Below, in pieces: positions 1 through 12,500 of a stretch of DNA of 64,000 nucleotides. This DNA is from Onchocerca volvulus (taxonomy: Eukaryota > Nematoda > Chromadorea > Rhabditida > Onchocercidae). The stretch's first letter is position 1, and each line of letters begins with the position of its first letter. Location of the stretch: the NCBI GenBank assembly GCA_000499405.2, contig HG738140.1, forward strand, positions 14,509,113 to 14,573,112. The letters are read 5' to 3'. The notes below the pieces were generated by a model. The model searched no databases. It worked only from the letters and a program-made list of their open reading frames with translations, and was not told the DNA's origin. Both the position numbers and the translations under genes were made by a program.

Positions 1-526
1 TTATTATGATTTGTTTGATTGTAAAATAGTAAGAAATAAATACGATTAATGAAATAATTGATATGAAATAGTAATAAAATGATAATAAAAAATTTGAACC
101 ATTTTTCATAAATCAAAAAAGTAATTTGTAATTTGTTTGCAAATATAAGATTAAAGTAATAGACATTTCGAAGTTAAGAAAAATTAATACAATAGTAATT
201 AAAATTAACATAATAATTTGATGTGATAGTAATAAAATACAAAATATACTAAAGAATTTCGAAGATGGCAGTTTTTATTAAAGATGAAAATGAAGAACAC
301 GAAGAGAAAGTTAAGTTATCAATTATTACAACATGAACGAAAGCAACACATAACTGAATCATTTTAACAGATCATATCATTAATGGCATTTAATTTGAAT
401 ATTGATCGATAATTCAATTTTAATTATTACCACTATACTGCTAGTCAGTAATAACGGAAGTAATAGATTCGATGGAAATCATTTTCAAATCAGAAAATGT
501 TAAAATGCAAAAACTCTTCAAAACTA
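1..526. other. AT-rich flank, no gene seen
   Basis: This stretch lies downstream of the stop codon of the receptor gene. It is very A+T rich, with runs of short repeats built on AATAGTAATAAAAT-like words. I see no exon, RNA gene or mobile element in it. Confidence 0.6.
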
Positions 527-3500
527 CTACAACACGGAAAATTTATTTATCTGTCCGTATTCGTCTTTTCGCATAGCAAAAGCAGTCGTAACAACAGGAT
601 TTTGAAAATCGGTAAATGGAATTTGTTTTTGGCATATCCGCCATGATACATTTTTGAATTTTGGATCACCAAAGAAGTTGATAATTGGATCAATGATCAT
701 CGCTAACATCCAAACAATTACCGCAATAAATGCCAATATTTCGACCTGTAAAAAGAGCCTTCCATGCTGGAATGTTTTGCACGGTGATTTATCACCCAAA
801 CCTGTAAAAATGCATTTTCAGTATCGATTAGTTGTGATTGATAATTAGACCAAATTAATTAGACCAGGCTCAAACTATATCACTTGGTCGATAGCACAAG
901 AGATACTTTAAAATCAGATGAAATTCTGTTTTGATTTATTTATACAAATTTTTTCCTTCATCATTTATAAATTTAATTGCAATGATGCTGGAAGCAATTT
1001 CTATTTGATTCGAAGTTTGATTCATGCATTTCAGCTCGATGTTATTCTTGAATATTACAATCAATACGAATATCAAAGAATTGATAGCATAAAAAGAAAA
1101 AACTTAAGAGAAATGAAATTTTCTGAAATTTACCTAAAACAGCCAACTTTTTCAAATTAATCGTTGCAATTATTCCAACAATAATTATTGGTAATGAACC
1201 AATAATAAATGTTATCATATTGCATGACAATTTATTCATTGTTCGTACATTATTTCTTGCTGCTATATCATTTTCCTGAAATTTTGAGGATTTTTCGAAT
1301 ATTTCTGACATTAAAAATATTCAAATTTTTATTTTTTTTTCGACAGTTCTTCATTAAATCTTGTAATATATGAGTTGGGTAAAATAGAACGTAAAAGATT
1401 CATTTCTTCCTTAATATATCACTTCGTAAATTCTCTGATATTTTTTCTATCCCAGCAATTGAACTGCAAATTTTTATAAAAATATAATGAAAGAGTTGAT
1501 TTTAAAAAAATTTTTTCTTATCATGGAAAGTAATCAGATTAAGAGTGACTAAAGATAGGAATCTGATATTGTAGCTTGAAATTGAATTGAACAGCTTAAA
1601 TAGCTTTAAAAAAAAATAAAAATGAATAAAATTAAGATCAATCTAATGCCTGATTATCTACTGCGATGCATATCATCCGAACGATCATAGAGCGAACGAA
1701 TTTTGTTTTTGTTTTTTATAGCAATTCTAGTTTTATTTATCGAGCAGAGTATATGCTACAGTGATAATTTTAAAATTGATAAATGATCAAAAAACTTACC
1801 AATAGACCAGCTCGATTTCTGTTATGAATAAAATAAAGCATCATTAGATAAAATGCAATTACAGCAATAAAAAACACGGAAAGAAGACAAACAATGAAAA
1901 TAGCAGTAGGTAGTTGACAATGGTCAAATGAACAATAGATTGGTGCTGTTTCTGGATAAAACAATGTGGCACCAAATAAACCAACGAAAAGCTGAATTTA
2001 AATATGAAATTCGTAAATTTATTAAAAATTTTTAATTAAGAAAAAAAATAGAATTATGAAAATAGTAAATGAAATACTATATCATTTGAACTTTATAATT
2101 TTCCTTACCGAATTTAACTTCCCATATACTTCTCACAAATGATTTCTATATAAATTTTAGAAAATTTTACAATAAGGAAAAAGTTAATATTTAACCCAAA
2201 ATATATTAAAATTGAGCAAAATTCAATTTTTTTCCCCCAAAATTTTGAGAAAAAAAAAAAAATCAAAACTGAAAATTTGTGAATATCAGTTAAAAATCAA
2301 TGGAAAAAAGATTTGTATTTTCTAAAATTTACCGAAAAAGCAATCGAAAGAAGCCAAAGAATTGAAATAACAAGAATACATCGAGTAACAGTAACGATGT
2401 AGAGATATTTCAATGGATGCATGATTGCTAAATAAAATAATATTGTCATCGCAACGTAAGTACCTGCAAAAGAAAAAAAAAAAAAAAAAACTTTCATTAC
2501 TTAATTTCATAAATATTTATAACAAATTATTAAAGCAAATTAAAAATCCGAGATACTAAAAAAAAAAAGGACTGAAATTTGAAATTTTCATTCAACAAAA
2601 TGAAGAAACTCAATGAATTTTAAAAAATCGAAAAAAAGCAAGGAATTAATCGAAAATAGAATCAAAAAATAAAAAATTTTTCAAATTTTTTTGAAAAACT
2701 AAAAAATTTCTCAGACTTTTTATTCTTTGACTTTTATAAAATAGTAGGAAAAAAACATAGTACTGATTAGAATATTGCCGAAAATTCAAAATCCATCAAA
2801 AAATCTCATAAAAATTAAAAAATTACCAGCCAATGTCAAGAATGATAATGATCCAATCAAAATGAATGCAGCAGCGGATAAATATCGGAATATTTCCAAT
2901 TTCCAGGCAATTAAAACAAAATATAAAAGGAGAAGTGCAATGATACTGCTAATCGTCCGACTTAGCAGGAAGCAATAGTAAGTTGAAGAGCTGAAATTTC
3001 AATTAAATTTTCAAATTTAAAATGGAATGAAATTTAGTCTGAAGATAAAATGTAAAAATTAACGAGCAAATATCAGGTTTTATTTCTCTAAAAATTCATT
3101 TTATTTTCGTGTATTTCATTTTCATATTTCTATTTGTTTTTTTATTTCCTATTATCTTGTCGGTTCATGATTCAAGTCAATTTAATCATTCTCGATTTTC
3201 TACTCAAAAATGCTCATTTTGAATTAAATACTTTTCGATTATATCCAGAAAATATGACGGACAGAAAAAGTTACCCGAGTTTTCTTCTTCGCCATAATTC
3301 CATTATCAGAATGGCATAAGTAATGTTTATCAAAATGGCGAATGTTGCGAGAATAAGTGGAATTACAGCGAAAACACATGTTCGAAAATCTTTGGCTTTA
3401 TGCAATCCCTGAAAAATGAACAGGAAGAAATTAAGGGAAAAAAGAATTAAATAAAAGAGAGAATTACTGAAGTAATTAAGTTTATCTTGAAGATTGAAAT

Positions 3501-3869
3501 GAATTAATTCAATATCCAAAATCACTAATACATCTACTAGATGATATGATGTAAGTGAGATAAATCATCATCCGGAAAATCAATAATCCCATATAATAGC
3601 AACAGGATATCCGAAATATAATTCGAGAAAATTTAGCGAAAAATAATAATTACGAAATAAATCAAAAATTTTGGTATAAAATAAACTTTTTAGAATGGAA
3701 GAAAAAAGAATATATGAATAAAAAGAGCAAATAATTTCATTTTAAATATATTTAATATTAATTCTCTCACACATTACGATAATAGCTAACTTTTAATAAT
3801 TCGCATGGATCTGCGTCCATAGATATATTACACTGCGCATATTTGATATCTTTAGGACGAAATTCGTAA
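527..3869 (-). CDS. Rhodopsin-like seven-transmembrane receptor (nematode orphan GPCR)
   Basis: Seven exons read on the minus strand with matching phases: 3869-3791, 3408-3275, 2990-2827, 2463-2333, 1991-1800, 1275-1134 and 801-527 (TAG at 527-529). Together they encode about 370 residues. The N-terminal exon has two Cys and an N-glycosylation sequon (NIS) and is followed by seven hydrophobic segments. TM3 ends LFYLAIMHPLKY, aligning with the class A DRYLAIxHPLKY motif but lacking Asp and Arg. TM7 has DPIIN at the NPxxY position. A Cys-bearing second extracellular loop (exon 1991-1800) precedes TM5, and TM6 follows a basic loop. The 3869 exon starts in phase 2 and uses a weak donor (GTTAGC), so at least one 5' exon with the start codon is missing from the model. 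An orphan receptor at the plasma membrane is the likely role; ligand and G-protein coupling cannot be told from sequence. The class A call is firm, the subfamily is not. Confidence 0.85.
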
Positions 3870-5594
3870 CTGCAATTTTGAAAAATTTCTGGAATTATAA
3901 TATTCATTTACACCTGAAAATTTTCTACTTAATTCATTTATTGAAATTGAAATGTAAAAGGATAATGCGACAGTGTTAACAAAATGATATGTATCGATTT
4001 ACTAGAATTCAGATGCGAAAAAATTTTGATACAGAAAGAGGAATGATAAAGAAATTTTGATCTTCAATAATGCTTTTTATGAAAAATCAAGTGGAAACAG
4101 AAGAATGGGAGAGAGAAATAAAATTCAGATGAATAAAAAGTTTTTTTTTTTTTAAATTTGACTTTCAATTTTTGCTTGTATTGAATTTCAAAACATCCCT
4201 ATATAATCGTATATGCTGAGAACTGATAGATGTTGAGAAGAACATTCATGTAAAACAATTCGTTCTGCGAAAATGAATTATTAATTTCGGAAAAACTGCT
4301 AAAGATATTTTAATTATTGACAAAAAACTGATAGCATTGATTAATAGCTTTGTTTTTTTCTTTATCAAACTTTGATTCTGTAGAAAAAAAAAAAAAGAAA
4401 CAAACTTAATTTTAAAAATGACCTAATCAAAAATTTTTTTTTGTTAGAAATTTGGGAAAAAAAAAGAATATATTTTATTCATTCAATCTATGATTTTCCT
4501 ATTTACTACCTTTCTTATTTTTGAAGTTCTAAAATTCGAAATGAACTTTTGCTAACAATTATCATAACTCATTGATAAGATTAATCTTTTGACATAGTAA
4601 GATTGCTCGCGAATTATGAGACATACCTATATGACTTACAAAATTTTGTCTGTAAGATTTCTTAAAACGATGATAAAAATATGGAACTAGCCATGTACAA
4701 TCAGTACAGGATTATCCGTAATGATAATGGTGTAGATATTTGCCGGATCCGGTTAACGATATAGATAATGATCATCATTTAATTGATCGATTTCTGATTA
4801 CTTTATTCATACATATTTCAAGCAAAAGTATGAAAAATTGCAAAATTTTTTGCCTTATATAAATAGCTGTCATCAAAAATGAAACAAAATTTTCCAGCTA
4901 TATATATATTTCTACCGATAAAAAGGGAAAAAAAATGAATTCAATAATCAAAAACAAACTAAAAAATTCATTTTTTTTTTTTCATTCATTTCTCGTTTAA
5001 ACATTTTTATTTTATATCATTCAATGTTTATATAATAAAGGAGTGAATAATAAAAAATTCAATATGATTCATTGCTTTAAAAGAATTGTGTTTTTTTTTG
5101 TTTTTTTTTTTCAATTCCAGAGTTTGTTTGTTCATATATAAATACACTTTTTTTTTTTTAATGTAAAAATGATTTTAATCACAAAGCCATATCAACACCA
5201 TCGATTTGTAAATATTTGAGATTTTTTTTTTTAAACGAAATTTTTCAAATATTTTGTAGATTAAAGGTAATTTTAAAGATTTTTCATTGATAAAATCGCT
5301 TTAGTTATATATGAATATATTTCTGAATGATTGGTGTTGTTGAATACGGAATATAATTTTAAATGTGAACAATTATTCGGAAAGACAATTATCAGGATAC
5401 TGTGTCGATTAACGATAAAAAAGCGGAAAGGAAATATTCAATGGAAAATTACAAAACAAAAAAAAAAAATAAAATAAAATAAAAGATAGTAAGATGAAAG
5501 AGTTAAGAAGAACGATATGACTGGAACAGTGTGTCAGTTAGTTCTAATCAAAAAAAAGATAATTGATAGGAAAGTTTGATTTCCATGTAACTCT

Positions 5595-5625
<31 letters not shown>

Positions 5626-8600
5626 GATTATCATTATAAACAGCATCAGAATTAGGTAGATTGCAGAAAAACACCAGTCAGACAATAAAATATATGAATT
5701 TCTTAATTCTTAGCTATCCGAAAATCGAAAGATTTATTCTGTATTGAAGTTATTCCGAACCGCATTATAATTTAAATCTGCGAATTGTATTTGCTTCATG
5801 CCAAATATGGATTTCAAATAATGATCATCAAACTAATTATTATTTCACTCATATAACAAATTTCATCTAATTTTAAATTATGAACTTTTCTTTAATGCAA
5901 AATTTCAATTTCACTCGCAAATTACGATTATTTGCGAATGCGCTATGAGTATGTTTCGCAACAACAAATATCATAATGTTCGAAGAAAAAAGCAGACAAT
6001 AACGAGAAAATGGAGCAAAAATTCCACTTTAAACAGGAAATGAAATGGAAATAGTCGTTGGCTGTGATGAACGATGATCAGCGAAAATTGATTTCCTCGC
6101 AGTTTGTTTTGCCTAAGCCATAAATTGGCATCGATTTACCTTTTACAATCAACTGGAAGAACAGAAAAGTTTACAAAAAAAGGATTTCATGTTAATATTC
6201 ACAGTTGAGAATATTGGTAATTAATTGCCCTTTTGTTTTTGTCTTTCTTTGAATTCAATGATCAAAATAATTATTGATTGTTTCCATTGATCAGTCGATA
6301 AAATTTCTCTCTCTAATTAAAATCAAAATGGAGGTGCCGTAAAAACTGATTGCCTGAGCAGAAAGGAGACGAAAAAAAGCATGTTATTGATTCATATAAG
6401 GTCAAATGATTGATATCAGATAGATCACTTCAAATGGTGATTTATCTTTATTTTTAATTTTTTATTTTTTTTCTAATTTTTGCGTGTATTTCAATTCACT
6501 CAAATAAAATTTTAGAAATGCGAAATAGAATGCTTATCAAGATCTTTTTCACCTTTTCTAAATCGCAAAAAAAGAAAAAAGCGCTTATTTCTGCGATCAG
6601 AAGTTCACTGATAAAAGAACAAAATTAGTCATATTCATCATAATTATGCACATATGTTTCGCTGATATGATAATTTTATTTTCAGTATAACATTTGTCTC
6701 GAAAAGATGGGAAAGTTACTAAATTTCTTGTTTACTTAAGTTGAACTGTTATTCAGTTCATTCCTTCAGTTACTTAACTTGATGTTCTTGTATAAAAGTG
6801 TGACTTTAGAAATATTAGCTGGAGTTTAACTCATCAATTCTGCATACTTTATTCTATCAGTAGTCAAAAATCCTAATAATGCCAATCCTAGCAATGATTT
6901 GTGCTTGGGAATCAATTTCCAATCTCACAATCACTGATGAAGATTGATGATTTTACGAAAAAATTTTTTATTTAATTTTGGAAATCATTTCTGATTTCCA
7001 AAATTGGAAAATATCTTGAGCTTCGTTCCCCTAATTATTGTAGAAAATCGAATGCCAAAATATTTAGATTAATCTTTATTGTCATGGACATTATTTATTG
7101 GTTGAGATTTTGTGGCAACAAGATTTGTTCATCTGAATATTGTCACTCTCTGACAATAGCATTTACTGGTTTAGATTTCATAACAAAAATAACATATATA
7201 TCATAAATATTTTTCTGAATTCTACTGAACCTAAAACAATAACTAGAAAATGACTTATCAATAAAGAATCAAAGGAGAAAAATACTTCATTTCTTTTCTT
7301 TTTATCGGGTGATTTTTTTTTTTAAAGATAAATCAGCAAAAAAAAAATATGTATATGCATGTAACATTTAATTTAAAACATCAGTTAACCTCTCATTTCA
7401 AATATGATAAGATGAAAGCACAGAAATCGATTACAATAGGAAAGGAATACTGAACATATAATTGATAAATCAAAATTGGGCAGATCTCAAAATATTGCTA
7501 CGGTATCTCTGGAAGAATAATATTTTTCAGGATAAGTTAATAACTGATAAAAATATATCATTACTGGCTAAATTAACAGATTTCTATTAAGGAAAAATAT
7601 TAAAAAAAATACTTTTTCTTTTCTCCTCCAAAAAATATCTTAATTTTCCTGTGCTTGAATTTTTCCACAAAAAACAGAAACTACTGATGTGATTTCAAGC
7701 TGAATGAATAAATAGTTCTTAATTCTCACATTTCACCAGATTCTGATGGAATTATACAAGATAATCCGTTGGGATTAGTGGTTCATAAACATTGCCTGAG
7801 AGGAACAAAAAATTTCTCATTGAAATTGTCAAAAATGAAGATGAATGTCAACAAAGCGTAATAATAAACTCTTATCACTGTTATCACTATATTTCAACTA
7901 CCAACTTTCTTCTCAAATACTTCAAACAGAGGCATCGTACAATGAAACTCCCCTAACTCATTGTTTATTTATTTTTCTTTTCTTTTTCTTAAGACCCAAA
8001 AATCCTCAGCCCGAAAGACTAAACTCACTGCAAATTCCATCAAGATAAAGATTCGTATTTAGAATTTGACTAGAAAAGTGAGTTATTTTAATCATCCGTC
8101 TCGCCAAAAAACAAAAAGAATTCTATCGCTTTGTTTAACTAAAGATTGAAAAAAGCCATTACTGAGACGAGAAACAGATAACATTTTTCAGATTTATTTG
8201 AGTAACATAAGTTTATAAAACAAAGAAAATAAAAACAATAAATCAGAGTAAACAATTCCAGAAGCTAGCTTTTAATACATAATTCCTATACTACGGAAAG
8301 ACTTTCTTTTGAGTGAAACATTTGCTTTGTTTTTGATTTTATACAACCAGAAATGATTCCGAATTCGTCTCTTTCTTTCTCATTTATTTCTAATTTTGAT
8401 CCGCAGTTGGTTTCAATATTTAATAGTGGCATGTAACAGAAAATTCAATATATTTCTAAATTTTAAAAAATCCATAATTTTTCATGAGCAGTCCAAAATT
8501 GATTGTTCTCAATAGATTTTTTTTTTATCTCAAAAAATATTGCTAATGATGATTGACAGCAGCAATATGACTTTAAGCGGGTGAAAAATCCCCATAAACT

Positions 8601-9556
8601 TGTTGAATTTAGAAACGTGCAGATATTGCACTTACATTCTATGGCCAACTATTGAGAATATTAAGGAAACATCACTATCGATAATTGGCAATACCGAATA
8701 ACCGAAATGGATATAACAGAAATCAGGAAATAATAAGAAATGAAGATAGAAAATGCCAAATTGAAAAAGTAAAATTAGAAGATAGATGGCTAAAAATGAG
8801 AAGTACTTTGAAATGGTGAGGAAAAGTGTAATTGTATTCTAATTTTCATAAAGCAAAGTAAATTATGTGTTGCAAGTTTCCGACAAAAATTTTTCCTCTT
8901 CTTCCATATCGAAAAAAATTGCTAAAATTTTTATCGCAAACCGAATCTCGAAATTCAGTAGTTAACTGAAACTTCATGTTGATGAAGTACATATAATGCA
9001 AGGAAATGCAGATACATTGGTTATTATAAATGTTAAATAGGATTCTAAAAGACGTGAAAAACTGCATTCTTTTTTTCGACATAATCCGAGGAAATTAAAA
9101 AATAAAAAATGAATTCCGAAAAATTTGGAAAATACAAAGATAAAGTGCACTAGCTTTGCTCTTGATAATTTCTTTTGAAATTTAAATATTAAAAATTCTT
9201 CCAGGAAAAAAAAAACAAACAGTTAATAATTGTCTGTTCATGAAAACACAAGAACAAAGAAGTATTCCACTCCGAAAAAAAAACTGTCTAATAATGCACA
9301 GTAAATTATGAAATCAAAGTTTGTGGTTAAAACAAAATGCAAAGAGAATAAAAAAGAAAAAAAATGGGCAGATAGACAAACAAACAAATGAAAATGAAAT
9401 AACATGAAAATAATTTTTTAATTAAGTGTCAAAAAATTAACTATTAGCCAAGTAATTCAGAAGAATGTTGTGAGATGAAATATTAATCTGAAGATTTAGA
9501 AATGAATATTATATGATTAAAACTTCACTGTATGTACAAAACAAAACGTGAAGTCA
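3870..9556. other. 5.7 kb AT-rich intergenic region
   Basis: This region separates the 5' end of the receptor gene from the 3' end of the polyhomeotic gene. It probably holds the missing receptor start exon and the polyhomeotic 3' UTR. A run of 27 T lies at about 5599-5625. The short open frames here (for example 7845-8048 plus, 8846-9082 minus) are low-complexity, lack good splice borders and look like chance. I see no RNA gene or transposon. Confidence 0.5.
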
Positions 9557-12500
9557 CTATGAGGCATTGATACTTTTGCTGGATAATTCTTTGAGTGCAT
9601 TCAGAATTTTGACCACTGGGCCAAGTTTCAATCCCAATAGCGTTACCAAATTATTATGAGCATTATCCGGTAATAACAGTAAAGACTGGCCGTCGATATC
9701 CTGATTACGGAAAGTATTCGCACAATCTTCATTACTGGTTACTGATGACACCCAGCTTGCCACTTCATCACACTAAAACAAGGAGAAGATACTGTATTGC
9801 TTAAATTTCAAATTATGGAACACTTCAAAATTAGTCTCATAGGCTATATAACAAAGACAAGATTCAATGTTAGTGTACATAAATATATTAACAGTATTCC
9901 AGGAAATCGATTAGTCGACTGAGACCATCTCCTCTCTAATCTTTTGCCTAATCATCGATAAACACTCAAAGTGAGGTATAAAACTCACTAATTCTTCAAT
10001 TATTAAATAACAGTAATAACCAAGAAATAATCTACAGAAGGCAATTAAAAATTTAAAAATAAAAATTACATGACAAACAAGAGTTTACTTAACAAACATA
10101 ATACAATGTGTAGTAGCAATATAAATATTATACAACTGCATTTTAAACTTAAAACCGAAGTGTGATCACGAAACGCAACAATTCATCACTCACCATTAAT
10201 AAAATAAAGAAATTACTTACAGTCCACGTTTTTGTTGGTCTCGAAAGGAAATCCATCGGTGCATGTTCAGTTGTTGAAGCTACGGCCACAGCTGGCGAAA
10301 CCGATGTTGATGGCATTTTACTCCATTCACCCAGCGAGTAGGAAGTAGACAAACCACGGGGAGATTTCACGATTTCTGCTTGTTGAGGTGAGACCATTTT
10401 CAGCGTTAAAGTAGGAGGTGTTCGTTGCTGCAGATCAATAGTACTACCCGGAAAAAAGTTATCTGAAAATTTTAAATAATCTTCACTCACTGCCATTTGC
10501 GATATCCACTACCTTATGTTTTTCAAATATAGCGTAACTTCGTGTCGGAAAACCATTCATCGTTTTCTTAAAAAAAGTTGCTGGTGAGAACAGACCAGTC
10601 CTTAATCATTTTATTTTAAACACCAACTGGTTAGACTGTTAATGATTTGGATGGTGTGATTTTTGTCGAACAATATGCAAATATTTTTCCTTTATACTGC
10701 GAGGTCATAACCATTCCCATAAATTAATTCGATAATCAGGCTATATAAGATATAAAGTCTCAATAAAAATTCTAAAAACCTGAAGAGGATGGCTCTGAAA
10801 CTATACTGAGATTTTGCACTGTTACTGTAGGACCAATGTCTTTATTGATGGGTGATGTATCCGTTGAACGAATAACTGGCAATCTCGGTGACATATTAAA
10901 TGAGCGTCCAACTATAAAGAAAAAATTAGAAATGATAGAAGGAGAAGACCGAACCAAATACCAAAACCAATTTTTCCGCAATGTTAAAAACAATAAAAGA
11001 TAGCAATTTACATATTGTGAATAGAATTTAATCAGTTCTGAAAGAAATAAACTTTAAGTTTTTAAATAAATCCTGCCCTTCTATTTCTTTTGTTGCTGCT
11101 AAGAATTAAAGTATTACAAATACGAGAAATTGAAAATTATTCCAAAGTTTCCATAGAAAATAGAAGACATTTGCTCATTATGACTTTAGATATTTTATGT
11201 ATTCCAGTTAACAATAAGCAGTGTTAATGATATTAATCTAACAGTTTCTTTAACATAATTTAAGCGATGAGAAGTCAAACCTTGTTCTTCATTAATTGTT
11301 GGATTCTTCTTCCATAATTTGCGACATTTCTTCGAGCAATATTGTGGATGATTTTCTAGACGTTTAAGACGCAGCAAACCATTGCAGTAGTTACATCTTT
11401 CCGTATCAAGCTCTTCATCCGAAAAACTGATTAACAAACTTCCAGTTGCTGTATCAGCACTACTTTTCGAAGAATTCAATGACTGATCGGCAGTTGCTGG
11501 ACTTTCTAAGAAATTTAATACCAGTAAGCTCATTTTGAATTTAAATTAAACATGAAGCATATTTCAAAATAGATGAAACTTCACGAATTTATCGCATCAT
11601 TAAAATTATGATCATAATTAGTAATAGCTCACGAATATGTAAACTACTCCGCTTTTCCGAATTGATAAGGTGTCATACCGCTTTATGCTATAACCTACTA
11701 ATCAGATAACTAATTAATTAACTTGTTACTGGCAGTTAAAAACTTTTACACTATTTACAAAACTCACTACCTGCTGGCTTATGCAGAATGAAACGTATTT
11801 CAAATAAAATACAGGAATTACCTTCACATTTCTTGGTTACAGCTTTTGGCGAGATATCCACAACATCTTCAATAATAAATCTTTCCATTACCGGTTCGCT
11901 TATTTCATTTTTTTCCAGTTTTTGCTTATCTACTGATGAAGAAGGCGGTCGCCCTTTTGGCTTTGTCAAATAACTCTTTGTTGGTGGCGGTAATGGAGGC
12001 GGCAGCAGCGTTTCTTTGTTTTCTTTGTTTGGTTTATAAACGGATTTCTGCATAATATCAGAAAGACGTCCATGTGATGGCCCAAAATCCATTTGCAGCA
12101 ATCGATCGAGCTGTAAATTAACTGATATGCTAAACTCTTTTGTTTCAATTCATTAGTTCCTTCAGTGTAATTGCAGCATCGTTTTTTGTTTTGTTCTCCA
12201 TACTCAGTCTCTATAACTTTAAAACTGATAACGGAACACCATTCATGTTAATCCTCGCGATTTCCAATTTAAAAAGAAAATTACAGCAATGTTGGAGAAA
12301 AAGGCAAAAATATGCAAACCTCGTTTGTTTTGCGTTTACGAGTTTTCTTTTCTGCTTTTTCACTAGATGCTTCAGATTTTGCAGGAGATGCTCTATAAAA
12401 ATTCACTTGAAACTTTAATATTTTACATCCGTACAAAAATTGGCCAGAATCTGCCTACGATTAATTAAAAAAAAAGAAAAAGAAAAGAAACCACTACTGT

